A program made the position numbers and the translations under genes. This document shows, one piece after another, positions 10,705-20,677 of a DNA stretch of 64,000 nucleotides. The number at the start of each line of letters is the position of its first letter. Positions within the stretch are counted from its first letter, which is position 1. The stretch comes from Acidocella sp. (GTDB lineage Bacteria; Pseudomonadota; Alphaproteobacteria; Acetobacterales; Acetobacteraceae): assembly GCA_027308685.1 (NCBI GenBank), contig DAIDEE010000030.1, forward strand, positions 29,089-93,088, given 5' to 3'. The notes under the pieces are model-generated. The model worked only from the letters and a program-made list of their open reading frames with translations, was not told the DNA's origin and searched no databases.

Positions 10705-11274
10705 ATGATCGCCGCCCTCATCCTGGCCGGTGGCCGGGGCAGCCGGCTCGGTGGGGCCGACAAGGCTTTCTTGACCATGAACGGCCAGCCCCTCATCGCG
10801 CATCTGCTCGCCCGCCTCACCCCGCAAGTGCCCACCATCGCCATCAGCGCCAACGGCGACCCCACCCGCTTCGCTGCGTTCGGCCTGCCGGTGCTGCCAG
10901 ACCTTCACCGTGGCAAAGGCCCGCTGGCCGGTGTTGCCGCCGGGCTGGCCTGGGCCGCTGACATTGGGGCCGCCGCCCTTCTCACCGTCCCGGTGGATAC
11001 GCCCTATATTCCGCACAACCTCGCGGAGCGTCTCGCCCCAGCGCCGTCGGTTAGCTGTTACCGGGGCCGCCAGCACCATCTGGCAGCGCTCTGGCCGGTT
11101 GATTGCCTGCCGATGTTGGAACGATTTTTAGAGCCAGAGGGTAAATACAAAGTACGGGACTTCCTGAAGCTCATCCGCGCCCGGCAAGTTTCGTTCAACG
11201 CGCCCTATGACCCCTTCCTGAACATCAACACCCCCGAAGACCTCGAAGCCGCTACAGCGCTTCAGGCAATTTGA
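10705..11274 (+). CDS. mobA: Molybdenum cofactor guanylyltransferase
   Basis: [42 protein letters not shown]. Confidence 0.92.
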   Translation: MIAALILAGGRGSRLGGADKAFLTMNGQPLIAHLLARLTPQVPTIAISANGDPTRFAAFGLPVLPDLHRGKGPLAGVAAGLAWAADIGAAALLTVPVDTPYIPHNLAERLAPAPSVSCYRGRQHHLAALWPVDCLPMLERFLEPEGKYKVRDFLKLIRARQVSFNAPYDPFLNINTPEDLEAATALQAI

Positions 11275-11941
11275 ACGCCGCTTTGCGCTCGCTGTACCGA
11301 TCCACCAGATAATCCGCCCGGTCGCGCAGCAGCCAGGTAAAGCGCAGCAATTCTTCCATCACATCCACCAACCGGTCATACAGCGGGCCAGGCTTCATCC
11401 GGCCCTCGGCATCAAATTGCGTATAGGCCATCGGCACGCTGGATTGGTTGGGAATGGTGAACATCCGCATCCAGCGCCCCAGCAGCCGCAGCGTGTTCAC
11501 CGCATTGAAACTTTGCGAACCGCCGGAGACCTGTAACACCGCCAGCGTACGCCCCTGAGTTGGGCGTATTGAAGCCTCCTCAAGCGGCAGCCAGTCGATC
11601 TGGTTTTTGAAAACACCGGTGATGGCACCGTGCATTTCCGGGCTGCACCAGACTTGACCCTCCGACCATAGCGAGAGCGCGCGCAACGCCTGCACCTTCG
11701 GATGGGTTTTCGGCACGCTGTTCGCCACCGGCAACTCACGCGGGTCGAAGATTTTCACCTCCGCCCCCATCAGTTCCAGCAGCCGCGCCGCTTCCTCAAT
11801 CAGCAGCCGGCTGTAGGAAACCTCACGCAGCGAGCCATACAACAATAAAATACGCGGCTTGTGGGTGGCGCGGACCGCAGGTTCCAACCGCTGCACATCA
11901 GGCGCGTGCAACAAATCCACGCGCAAATTCGGCAAGCTCAT
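11252..11941 (-). CDS. arsH: ArsH NADPH-dependent flavoprotein
   Basis: [79 protein letters not shown]; in ars operon; ATGA overlap with arsB. Confidence 0.95.
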   Translation of the reverse strand: MSLPNLRVDLLHAPDVQRLEPAVRATHKPRILLLYGSLREVSYSRLLIEEAARLLELMGAEVKIFDPRELPVANSVPKTHPKVQALRALSLWSEGQVWCSPEMHGAITGVFKNQIDWLPLEEASIRPTQGRTLAVLQVSGGSQSFNAVNTLRLLGRWMRMFTIPNQSSVPMAYTQFDAEGRMKPGPLYDRLVDVMEELLRFTWLLRDRADYLVDRYSERKAAFKLPEAL

Positions 11942-13230
11942 GCGCCCAGCACCCGCAACCATAAATCCAGCGCCACCAGCACCACCAACAGTACTGGCGG
12001 GGTGATGCTAAGGCCGACTTTCATGTATTGCCCCCAGGTAATGCTAATGCCCTTGCGCCCCAGCACGTTCAGCCACAGCAATGTCGCCAGGCTGCCGATC
12101 GGGGTGAATTTCGGTCCGAGATCACAGCCGATGATATTCGCATAAATCATCAACTCGCGGGTCAACGGCTGCAGGTTTGTTGCCTGCTCGATCGAGAGCG
12201 TGCCCACCAGCACACCCGGCATGTTGTTCATCACCGACGATAGCAACGCCGCGCCAAAGCCAGTACCAATGGTGGCCACCATGCCACCTTGCCCCGCCAG
12301 CCATGCCAGCCCATACGCCAAGTAACCAGTGAGGCCGGCATTGCGCAGCCCATACACCACCAGATACATGCCGAGCGAAAAAATCACGATCTGCCAGGGT
12401 GCATTTCGCATAACCTTACCCACCGAAATCACATGCCCCTTGGCGGCGAGCGCCAATAATACCGCCGCACCAGCGCAGGTGACCACCGAAACCGGCACAC
12501 CCAAAGGCGCAAACACAAAATACGCCACCAACAATAACCCTAATATCGGAAACGCGGCTTTGAAAATCACCTTGTCACGAATCGCGTGCACCGGGTCCTC
12601 AATATTTCCCAGGTCGTATCGCACGGGTACCACCCGCGCATAGAACGCCCACAGCACCGCCAACGTGACCAGCGTGGAAACAATATCCACCGGCACCATG
12701 ACCAGCGCATAACGGTTGAAGGTGATGTTGAAATAATTAGCACTGACGATGTTGACCAGATTTGAAATGATCAACGGCAGGCTGGTGGTATCAGCCACAA
12801 ACCCGGTAGCCACCACAAAGGCTAATGTCTGCACGGGGGTAAATTCCAGCCGCAGCAAAATCGCCACCATGATTGGGGTGAGCAACAGAGCCGCACCGTC
12901 GTTGGCAAACACCGCCGAGATAGCTGCCCCCAGCAGCACCACCAGCGGGAACAAAAACCGCCCGCGCCCGCCGCCCCAACGCGCCACATGCAGCGCCGCC
13001 CATTCAAAAAACCCTGCTTCGTCCAACAATAATGATATAATGATCAACGCGACGAAGGTAAAAGTGGCATCCCATACAATATGCCACACCGCGCTGATAT
13101 CGTGCCAATGCACCACGCCGGTCGCCAACGCCACCGCCGCCCCTGCCAGCGCACTCCAGCCAATACCGAGGCCACGCGGCTGCCAGATGACAAACACCAA
13201 GGTTACTAAAAATATCGCCAGCGCCAGCAT
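11938..13230 (-). CDS. arsB: Arsenite efflux transporter ArsB
   Basis: About 430 aa polytopic protein, [32 protein letters not shown]; ArsB family, ars context. Confidence 0.94.
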   Translation of the reverse strand: MLALAIFLVTLVFVIWQPRGLGIGWSALAGAAVALATGVVHWHDISAVWHIVWDATFTFVALIIISLLLDEAGFFEWAALHVARWGGGRGRFLFPLVVLLGAAISAVFANDGAALLLTPIMVAILLRLEFTPVQTLAFVVATGFVADTTSLPLIISNLVNIVSANYFNITFNRYALVMVPVDIVSTLVTLAVLWAFYARVVPVRYDLGNIEDPVHAIRDKVIFKAAFPILGLLLVAYFVFAPLGVPVSVVTCAGAAVLLALAAKGHVISVGKVMRNAPWQIVIFSLGMYLVVYGLRNAGLTGYLAYGLAWLAGQGGMVATIGTGFGAALLSSVMNNMPGVLVGTLSIEQATNLQPLTRELMIYANIIGCDLGPKFTPIGSLATLLWLNVLGRKGISITWGQYMKVGLSITPPVLLVVLVALDLWLRVLGA

Positions 13231-13265
13231 CGGCGTCTCCTCAAATCGTCAGGTATTACCGAAAT

Positions 13266-13700
13266 TCAGCGCACGCGCTGGCCCGTGGCGTCCACCACCG
13301 CCTCGCCATCTTCCTTGGAAAATGCGGCTTTTTGCGGTTCGGGTAGAATATCCAGCACCAGCTCCGAAGGCCGGCACAGCCGCACGCCCAGCGGGGTCAC
13401 CACGATCGGACGATTCAACAAAATCGGGTGCTGCTCGATGGCGTCAAGCAATTCATCATCGCTCAGCGCCGGATTATCCAGGCCAAGCTCCGTATAGGGT
13501 GTATCCTTCTCGCGCAGCCAGTCACGTAATTTCACCCCAGCCCGCACGCTCAGTTGCCTGATCACTTCACGCCCTGGCGGGGTTTTCATATATTCAATCA
13601 CCAACGGCTCAATCCCGGCATTGCGGATCATCGCCAGCACATTGCGCGCCGTGCCGCATTGCGGATTGAAATAGATCACAACATCAGCAGCACTCATCAC
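13266..13700 (-). CDS. arsC: Arsenate reductase, glutaredoxin-dependent (ArsC/Spx fold)
   Basis: YFNPQCGTARNVLAMIRNAGIEPLVIEYMKTPP, NRPIVVTPLGVRLCRPSELVLDIL. Confidence 0.95.
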   Translation of the reverse strand: MMSAADVVIYFNPQCGTARNVLAMIRNAGIEPLVIEYMKTPPGREVIRQLSVRAGVKLRDWLREKDTPYTELGLDNPALSDDELLDAIEQHPILLNRPIVVTPLGVRLCRPSELVLDILPEPQKAAFSKEDGEAVVDATGQRVR

Positions 13701-14575
13701 GCCACTCCCGGGCGCGGCGAGGTTGTGCCCTCGAGCCTGCCAATGTCACGCAGCTTGGTGCCGAGCGCCATTTGATCGATACTGGCCAGCGGCAGGCTGA
13801 GAAACACGCCAATCCGGGTGCGTAAATATTTGAAGGCCTGCACGAAAGCTTTTTCCTTTTCAATATCCGGCCCCTGCACCGAAGCCGGGTCGTCGATCCC
13901 CCAATGCGCCGTCATCGGATGTCCCGGCCAGACCGGGCAAACCTCACCCGCGGCGTTGTCACACACCGTGAATACAAAATCCATCACCGGGGCATTGGCT
14001 CCAGAAAACTCATCCCAGCTTTTGGAACGTGCCCCCGCGGCGGGGTAGCCATAACCTTCCAGCACCTTCAGCGCGAACGGATTGACCGTGCCATTGGGGT
14101 AACTCCCCGCCGAGTGGGCGCGGAAATGGCCGCCGCCGTCGCGCTGCAAAATCGCCTCCGCCATGATCGAGCGGGCCGAATTGCCGGTGCATAAAAACAT
14201 CACGTTATAAATTCTGTCAGGCATGAAAGCTCTCCTTTCCTCGTCACAGCACGGCATTAAATCCGCCACCAGCGGCGCGCATAAATCGGCATTGCCGCCA
14301 CAACAATCCGCCGCCAGAAACAACATCACCGCGCGCAGCTTGGAGATTTCAGCGCGATAGATGATCGAGCGGCTATCACGGCGGCTACTCACCAAACCGG
14401 CCCGCGCCAGCACCGAAAGATGCGCCGACATGGTGTTGGCCGGCACACCCAAATCCCGCGCCAAATCCCCCGCCGCGATCCCCGCAGGCTCAGCCCGCAC
14501 CAAGGCACGAAACACCGCGAGGCGCGTCTCCTGAGCTAAGGCCCCGAACACTGCAATGGCGTCATTTGATTCCAT
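13697..14575 (-). CDS. Fusion of ArsR-family repressor and low-MW-phosphatase-type arsenate reductase
   Basis: N-terminal winged HTH (ARAEPAGIAAGDLARDLGVPANTMSAHLSVLARAGLV) in one frame with C-terminal YNVMFLCTGNSARSIMAEAIL...PVMDFVFTVCDNAAGEVCPVWPGHPMTAHWGIDDPA. Confidence 0.93.
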   Translation of the reverse strand: MESNDAIAVFGALAQETRLAVFRALVRAEPAGIAAGDLARDLGVPANTMSAHLSVLARAGLVSSRRDSRSIIYRAEISKLRAVMLFLAADCCGGNADLCAPLVADLMPCCDEERRAFMPDRIYNVMFLCTGNSARSIMAEAILQRDGGGHFRAHSAGSYPNGTVNPFALKVLEGYGYPAAGARSKSWDEFSGANAPVMDFVFTVCDNAAGEVCPVWPGHPMTAHWGIDDPASVQGPDIEKEKAFVQAFKYLRTRIGVFLSLPLASIDQMALGTKLRDIGRLEGTTSPRPGVA

Positions 14576-14595
14576 AATTCTAGATATATTGAATT
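14576..14595. promoter_or_regulatory. Possible ArsR operator upstream of the ars operon
   Basis: AATTC-tagatatatt-GAATT inverted repeat immediately upstream of the ArsR-fusion start codon. Confidence 0.35.
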
Positions 14596-14631
14596 AATAT
14601 CGCACGTCAAGTGACAAAGCACGCTAGAATC

Positions 14632-16368
14632 TCACATCCCTCGCCGCCCGAACATCGTCTCCAATTCCGCCCGCGTCAGTTTCAGAAACGTCGGACGCCC
14701 GTGGCTGCATGTCCCGGCCCGGGGCGTGGCCTCCATCTCGCGCAGCAAAGCCGTCATTTCCGCCGGGGCCAGCCGCCGCCCGGCGCGAATTGAGCGATGG
14801 CAGGCCAGCCGCGCCAAGGCGGAATCCAATTTCGCCTCCAGCGCCACCGGCGTCTCGCTCTCGCCAAACTCCTCGGCCAAGTCCCGCAACAGCGCCGCCG
14901 CATCCGGCTCCTTCAAGGCCGCCGGCACCGCGCGCACCAGCACCGCCCCCGGCCCAAACGCCTCAATTTCCAGCCCCAGGCTTTGCAGTACATCGACCTG
15001 CGCCAGCAGCCGCGCCGCCTCGATCGGGGTGAAATCCACCACCACCGGCAATAACAACGGCTGGCTTGCCACCCGCCCGGCCTGAAATTCCGCCCGCAGC
15101 CGTTCCTCGGTCAGGCGCTCATGGGCGGCATGCTGGTCCACGATCACCAGGCTGCCATCAGCCGCCACCGCCAAAACATAAGTATCCAAAATCTGCGCCA
15201 CCGGGGCGCCGAGCGGATGTTCCGCCAGCGGTTCCACCGGCTCGAATTGCCGCGCTTCTGGCGGCGTCAGCAGCGCAAACTCCGCCTCGGCAAAGCCGCG
15301 GGCTTGCATGCTGGGACGCGGCGGCAAATTCAGCACAGGGCGCTGACTGGAAAGCGGCGTATAAACTGGCGGTGCGCCCGCCAGCGACACTGGCCGCTCC
15401 AACAGCCGCCCGATGGCCCCAATCACCAGACTGCGCACCCCGTTGGCATCGGCGAAGCGCAACTCGGTTTTGGCCGGATGCACATTCACATCCAGCGCCT
15501 CCGGCGGCACCTCCAGCCGCAGGGCCGCTACCGGATGCCGCCCAGCGGGAATGACATCGCGGTAGGCCAGACGCAGCGCCATCCGCAGCAGCGGGTCCTG
15601 CACCGGCCGGCCATTCACCACGAAGCTCTGCAAGGCGGTGGTGGCCCGTGAGAGACTCGCCGGACCCGCCAACCCCAGCAGCCGCACGCCGTCACGCTCG
15701 GCCTCCAGTGCCAACAACCCCCCGGCGGTCTCACGGCCAAACAGCGCCGCCACCCGACCCGCCTCATCCTGCGCCGCCACGTCAAACATCACCCGCTCAT
15801 CCGAGACCAGCCGGAACGCCACGTTCGGGGCCGATAGAGCTAGCCGCCACACGGCCCGCTCCGCCGCATCGGCCTCCGCCGCCGGTTTGCGCAGAAACTT
15901 CCGCCGCGCCGGGGTGGCGTAGAATAAATCCTCGACGATCGCCCGCGTGCCCTCCGGGGCGGAAGCGGGGGCTACCGCCGATACCTCACCACCCGCCACG
16001 ACGATCCGATACGCGCCATCCTGGCCTTTGGGACGGCTGATCAATGTCAGCTTCGCCGCTGCGCCGATACTGGGCAGCGCCTCGCCGCGAAACCCCAAAG
16101 TGGCAATCCGCACCAACGTCTCATCGCTCAGCTTCGAGGTGGCGTGGCGTTCAATGGCCAGGGCCAGTTCATCGCGGGCGATGCCGCAGCCATCGTCGAT
16201 CACCTCGATCCGGGTGATGCCGCCGCCCACCAGAATCACCTCAATCCGTCGCGCCCCGGCATCCAGCGCGTTCTCCACCAGCTCCTTCACCGCCGCCGCC
16301 GGACGCTCGATCACCTCACCGGCGGCAATCCGGTTCACGATATTGGGGGACAGCAAACGGATGGGCAT
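14632..16368 (-). CDS. mutL: DNA mismatch repair protein MutL
   Basis: MPIRLLSPNIVNRIAAGEVIERPAAAVKELVENALDAGARRIEV, GFRGEALPSIGAA; start refined to the internal ATG. Confidence 0.96.
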   Translation of the reverse strand: MPIRLLSPNIVNRIAAGEVIERPAAAVKELVENALDAGARRIEVILVGGGITRIEVIDDGCGIARDELALAIERHATSKLSDETLVRIATLGFRGEALPSIGAAAKLTLISRPKGQDGAYRIVVAGGEVSAVAPASAPEGTRAIVEDLFYATPARRKFLRKPAAEADAAERAVWRLALSAPNVAFRLVSDERVMFDVAAQDEAGRVAALFGRETAGGLLALEAERDGVRLLGLAGPASLSRATTALQSFVVNGRPVQDPLLRMALRLAYRDVIPAGRHPVAALRLEVPPEALDVNVHPAKTELRFADANGVRSLVIGAIGRLLERPVSLAGAPPVYTPLSSQRPVLNLPPRPSMQARGFAEAEFALLTPPEARQFEPVEPLAEHPLGAPVAQILDTYVLAVAADGSLVIVDQHAAHERLTEERLRAEFQAGRVASQPLLLPVVVDFTPIEAARLLAQVDVLQSLGLEIEAFGPGAVLVRAVPAALKEPDAAALLRDLAEEFGESETPVALEAKLDSALARLACHRSIRAGRRLAPAEMTALLREMEATPRAGTCSHGRPTFLKLTRAELETMFGRRGM

Positions 16369-16516
16369 GGGCGGCAATCTCGAACCAACCGAGGCAAACC
16401 GCAAGGCGATATCTTGCCGCAAAATCATCGCCACGCCGTAAAAGTCTCTTTCCCAACGCAAAATTACCGGTAAGATAAGAAGTTTATGACCAGGAACTTT
16501 TTACCAAGGCCTGCCG

Positions 16517-18529
16517 ATGCGTGAGATCGTCAAAACCACCTGCCCGCGCGACTGCTACGACGCCTGCGGCATTGCGGTGGTGAAGCATGACGGCGTGATT
16601 ACCAAGGTGCTGGGCGACCCCGAACATCCGGTCTCGCGCGGCGCTTTGTGCGGCAAATGTGCGCTGGCCTATAATGGCATCTGGCGCGACCCCGAAGCCC
16701 GCCTGACCACGCCGCTGAAGCGGACCGGCAAAAAGGGCGAGGGGAAATTTGCCGCCGCCAGTTGGGACGAGGCGCTGGCCGATATCGCCGCCAAACTCAA
16801 TGCCATCCGCGCTGAAAACCCTGCGAAAATTCTGCATACTCATTACACCGGCACGGTGGCCATGCTGGCCGGCAGCTTCGGGATGCGGTTTTTCAACGCC
16901 ATCGGCGCGACCGAGGTGGACCCGGATTCGGTGTGCAACAAGGCCGGGCATGTGGCGCTGAACTGGACGCTGGGCGATAGCTGCACCGGCTTCGACCCGC
17001 GCGCCGCCGCGTCGGCTGCCTGCATCATGGTGTGGGGCGCCAACCCGTTCGCCAGCGCCCCGCATATGCACAAGCACTGGCTGGCCGAAGCCCCCGGTAA
17101 AATCATCGTCATCGACCCGATCCGCCACCCCACCGCCGCGATGGCGCATTTACACCTGCAACTCCGCCCTGGGTCGGATGCAGCTTTGGCATTCGGCTTC
17201 ATGCATATCGCCCAGCGCGACGGCCTGCTTGACGCGGATTTTATCGAAAATCACGTCATCGGCTGGGATGAATTGGCCCCAGACATTGCCAAAGCCACGC
17301 CGGAATGGACCGCCGCCGCCACTGATTTACCCGCCGCACTGATCGAGCAAGCGGCGAGACTTTACGCCACCGGGCCTTCGTTGCTGTGGCTCGGCCAGGG
17401 CGTGCAGCGGCAACCCAAAGGCGGCAACGTGTTCCGCGCCGCCGCTGCGCTGGCCGCCGTCACTGGCAACCTCGCCAAACCCGACGCCGGGCTGTGCTAC
17501 CTCAACGGCCCCGCTACCCGTGGCGTGGATATGGGCAAGCTCACCGCCGCGCACCTCGCCGGGCCGGGTGGCGCCCCCTCCATTTCGCACCTCGACCTCG
17601 CCGAAACATTAGCCAACCCCACCCGCGCCGCAGCCCTGCTGTGCTGGAACAACAACATCCTGGCCTCGTCGCCGCGTCAGGCGATGCTACGGCAGTCGCT
17701 CGCCCGCGAAGATTTATTGCATATCTGTCTCGATCTGTTTTCCACAGACACCACCGATTATGCCGACTGGATTCTACCCGCCGCCAGCTTCCTGGAGTTT
17801 GATGATCTGGTGCTGCCGTATTTCAATCTCACCGTCAGCGCCCAGGTAAAAGCCGCCGCGCCGATGGGGAATTCACTCCCCAACCAGGAAATTTTCCGCC
17901 GCTTATCCCGCGCCATGGGGCTGAATGCGCCTGAGCTTTACGAGGGCGACGATCAAATTCTGAACAATCTCGTCGCCACCACCGGCGTTGCAAATAATTT
18001 TGCACAACTGGTGGCAAGCGGCACACAAGAATTTTCCACAACCATCGTTACGCCGTTTGCCAATAAAATCTTTCCCACCCCATCTGGCAAAGTGGAAATA
18101 TCCTCCGAACAAGCTGTAGCCGCCGGAGCCCCCAAACGCCCCTTTGCCCACGCCGATGCGCCCGCCGCCAACAACAGCTTACGCGTGCTCTCCCCCGCCT
18201 CGCCCTGGACCATGAACAGCGCTTACGCCAACGACCCCAAAATCCGCGAGAGGCTCGGCGAAGCCACCGTCAGCCTGCACCCCGAAGACGCCACCGCCCG
18301 CAACCTGACTGAAGGCAGTATGGTTCGTCTCTCCAACCATGAAGATAAAATCACCCTGAAACTGCATCTCGATGCCACCTTGCCGCGCGGCGTGGCGCTG
18401 GCCCCCAAAGGCCGCTGGCCGCGCTTCTCACACGGTTCCAACATCAACGCACTTTATAACGGTGCCCATGCCGACATCGGCGAGAGCACCGCCATTCACG
18501 GCATCGAAGCGGAGATAACCCCAGCATGA
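16517..18529 (+). CDS. Molybdopterin-dependent oxidoreductase with 4Fe-4S motif
   Basis: TTCPRDCYDACGIAVV...GALCGKC iron-sulfur motif; DMSO reductase/formate dehydrogenase-type Mo-bisPGD domains. Confidence 0.92.
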   Translation: MREIVKTTCPRDCYDACGIAVVKHDGVITKVLGDPEHPVSRGALCGKCALAYNGIWRDPEARLTTPLKRTGKKGEGKFAAASWDEALADIAAKLNAIRAENPAKILHTHYTGTVAMLAGSFGMRFFNAIGATEVDPDSVCNKAGHVALNWTLGDSCTGFDPRAAASAACIMVWGANPFASAPHMHKHWLAEAPGKIIVIDPIRHPTAAMAHLHLQLRPGSDAALAFGFMHIAQRDGLLDADFIENHVIGWDELAPDIAKATPEWTAAATDLPAALIEQAARLYATGPSLLWLGQGVQRQPKGGNVFRAAAALAAVTGNLAKPDAGLCYLNGPATRGVDMGKLTAAHLAGPGGAPSISHLDLAETLANPTRAAALLCWNNNILASSPRQAMLRQSLAREDLLHICLDLFSTDTTDYADWILPAASFLEFDDLVLPYFNLTVSAQVKAAAPMGNSLPNQEIFRRLSRAMGLNAPELYEGDDQILNNLVATTGVANNFAQLVASGTQEFSTTIVTPFANKIFPTPSGKVEISSEQAVAAGAPKRPFAHADAPAANNSLRVLSPASPWTMNSAYANDPKIRERLGEATVSLHPEDATARNLTEGSMVRLSNHEDKITLKLHLDATLPRGVALAPKGRWPRFSHGSNINALYNGAHADIGESTAIHGIEAEITPA

Positions 18530-19254
18530 GACTTTTGGTTTTCCAGCATATCGCCTCCGAGCATCCCGGCAGCTTCCGCGACGTGATGCAGGCCTACGGC
18601 CACACCTGGGAGGCGGTTGAGCTTGACGAGGGCGAGGCGATTCCACCGCTCGATGATTGTGACGCACTCCTCGTCATGGGCGGGCCGATGGATGTATGGG
18701 AGGAGGCTGAACACCCCTGGTTGGTGGCCGAAAAAGCCGCCATCCGCAACTGGGTAATGGCAGGCCGCCCCTATCTTGGCATGTGCCTCGGCCACCAGCT
18801 TCTCGCCGAGGCCTGCGGTGGTGAGGCTAAATTAATGACCGCCCCGCCTGAAGTCGGCATCAGCCGCGTCACCCTCAGCCCCGACCCGCTGTTCGAGGAT
18901 GTGGGCGAGGTTTGCACCTGCTTTCAGTGGCACGGCGCGGAAGTGACCAAACTGCCGCCTGGCGGGCGCGTCATCGCCACCTCACCGGGTTGCGCCATTC
19001 AGGCCCAGGCCCTCGGCAGCCACGCTTATGGGCTGCAATTTCACATGGAACTCACCCACACCACCGCCGCCGAATGGGGTGCCATTCCGCAATATATTGC
19101 GGCCCTGGAACGGGTGAAGGGCCCAGGTGCCCTGCCCGCCATTCAGACAAGTGTTGAACAGAACTTCCCGGCATTGCACAGTGCCGCCACCACGATCTTC
19201 AGCAACTTCCTGAACATCGCGGCCCGCACCATCAGCGCCCAACAAGCCGCATAG
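18526..19254 (+). CDS. Class I glutamine amidotransferase (GMP synthase-like)
   Basis: Nucleophile motif YLGMCLGHQLLAEA, LQFHMELTH; ATGA overlap with the upstream oxidoreductase. Confidence 0.9.
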   Translation: MRLLVFQHIASEHPGSFRDVMQAYGHTWEAVELDEGEAIPPLDDCDALLVMGGPMDVWEEAEHPWLVAEKAAIRNWVMAGRPYLGMCLGHQLLAEACGGEAKLMTAPPEVGISRVTLSPDPLFEDVGEVCTCFQWHGAEVTKLPPGGRVIATSPGCAIQAQALGSHAYGLQFHMELTHTTAAEWGAIPQYIAALERVKGPGALPAIQTSVEQNFPALHSAATTIFSNFLNIAARTISAQQAA

Positions 19255-19266
19255 GGACCCCACGCA

Positions 19267-20616
19267 ATGTCACGCCCGTATTTCCACCACACGCCTGAAA
19301 CCGCCAGCGACTTCGCCCAAAACCTCCGCGAAAACTCGGTTGAATATGTCCGTTTTGAACTGCCCGACCTCGCCGGCCTCTCTCGCGGTAAAACCGTGCC
19401 GATGAACCATGTGGAAAGCTACACGCTGAATGGGTTGAACCTTTACGGCGGTGCCGTCACGCTGGATTCCGCGTCCATCCCCATCCAAGGCACTGGCTAT
19501 AACGAGGATATCAACTTCGCTGACTGTCTGATGATCCCGGACCCGGACACCGTGAGCAACGTACCCTGGCTTGCCAACACCGCGCGGGTGATCTGCGATA
19601 CCAAATGGTATGACGGCCGCCCGCAACCCGCCGCCCCCCGCACCGTGCTGAAAAACATCCTCAGCCTCGCCGCCCAAATGGGTTACGGCGTGAAAATGGG
19701 CCATGAGTATGAATTTTATGTGGTGGACGCCGCCACCCGCAAACCGCTTTACACCGGCCAGCCGATCTTCGTCACCTCACTGCTGCACCAGCACCCGGCG
19801 CTTGATAAACTGATGCGCGTGCTGAACCTCAGCGGCGTTGATATGATCACCGCCAACGGCGAATATGGCCCGAGCCAATGGGAGCTGAACTTCGCCGCCG
19901 CTGACGGCATTGCCGCCGCTGACCGCGCCTTCGTGTTCAAAAATACCGTCAAGGAATTTCTGCACACTGAAGGCCTGCTGGCCACCTTCATGACCAAGCC
20001 GTACAAGGGTCTTGCAGGTTCCTGCTCGCATTTTCATATCTCATTGTACGACCTCGCGACCGGGCGCAACGTGTTTCTTGATGCCAGCGACAAGGACGGC
20101 ATGAGCCCGATCATGAAGCAATTCACCGCCGGGATCCTGGAACACGCCGCCGCCGCGCAGGCAATTTGGAACCCCACGCCGAACTGCTACCGCCGCATCC
20201 GCCCGCATACGTTCGCCCCCTCCAATATCTCGTGGGGCGTGGAAGACCGTTCCGCCTCGGTGCGCATCAAGGCCAGCAAGGACAAGCGCCAGCACCTTGA
20301 AGTGCGGGTGCCCTCAGCGCTTTCCAACCCCTACCTCACCGCCGCCGCCACCATTGCCGCCGGGCTGTTGGGCATGCAGCATGAGAGCGTGCTGGCGCCG
20401 GAGCGTTCCGGCCTGAAGGAAGCTGACGACAGCTTCAAAAAACTGCCGACCGAGATGCATGAATCACTCGCGGCACTGGAGGCCGATACCGATTTCATCC
20501 ACATGCTGGGCTCGGAATTTGTCGGTGTATTCCAGAAAGTGAAAGCCGCTGAGATATTGCGCCTGCGCGAGGATATTCCGGCTGCCGAGACCAACGAATA
20601 TTTCGATTTATATTGA
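19267..20616 (+). CDS. Glutamine-synthetase-like ligase (GlnT / gamma-glutamyl-amine ligase type)
   Basis: GS catalytic fold motifs MGHEYEFYVVD, GSCSHFHISLYD, NCYRRIRPHTFAPSNISWGVEDRSASVRIK; distinct from GlnA at 7191-8624. Confidence 0.88.
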   Translation: MSRPYFHHTPETASDFAQNLRENSVEYVRFELPDLAGLSRGKTVPMNHVESYTLNGLNLYGGAVTLDSASIPIQGTGYNEDINFADCLMIPDPDTVSNVPWLANTARVICDTKWYDGRPQPAAPRTVLKNILSLAAQMGYGVKMGHEYEFYVVDAATRKPLYTGQPIFVTSLLHQHPALDKLMRVLNLSGVDMITANGEYGPSQWELNFAAADGIAAADRAFVFKNTVKEFLHTEGLLATFMTKPYKGLAGSCSHFHISLYDLATGRNVFLDASDKDGMSPIMKQFTAGILEHAAAAQAIWNPTPNCYRRIRPHTFAPSNISWGVEDRSASVRIKASKDKRQHLEVRVPSALSNPYLTAAATIAAGLLGMQHESVLAPERSGLKEADDSFKKLPTEMHESLAALEADTDFIHMLGSEFVGVFQKVKAAEILRLREDIPAAETNEYFDLY

Positions 20617-20677
20617 TGGCGATCCTCGTCGTCATCCCCGCGCCAGCGGGGGCCTCCCCAGCCAGTTGCCGCACGCC

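Noticed and set aside
12749-13561. 270-aa plus-strand ORF opposite arsB/arsC
   Set aside because: Antisense to a well-supported ars operon; no coherent protein features.
16517-18529. Assigning the oxidoreductase specifically as formate dehydrogenase or assimilatory nitrate reductase
   Set aside because: Only the Mo-bisPGD/4Fe-4S family is supported; no diagnostic partner subunits adjacent, so substrate left open.
19267-20616. Calling this gene PuuA or GmaS
   Set aside because: GS fold is clear, but the neighbouring genes do not match the known putrescine or N-methylglutamate operons, so specificity cannot be assigned from sequence alone.
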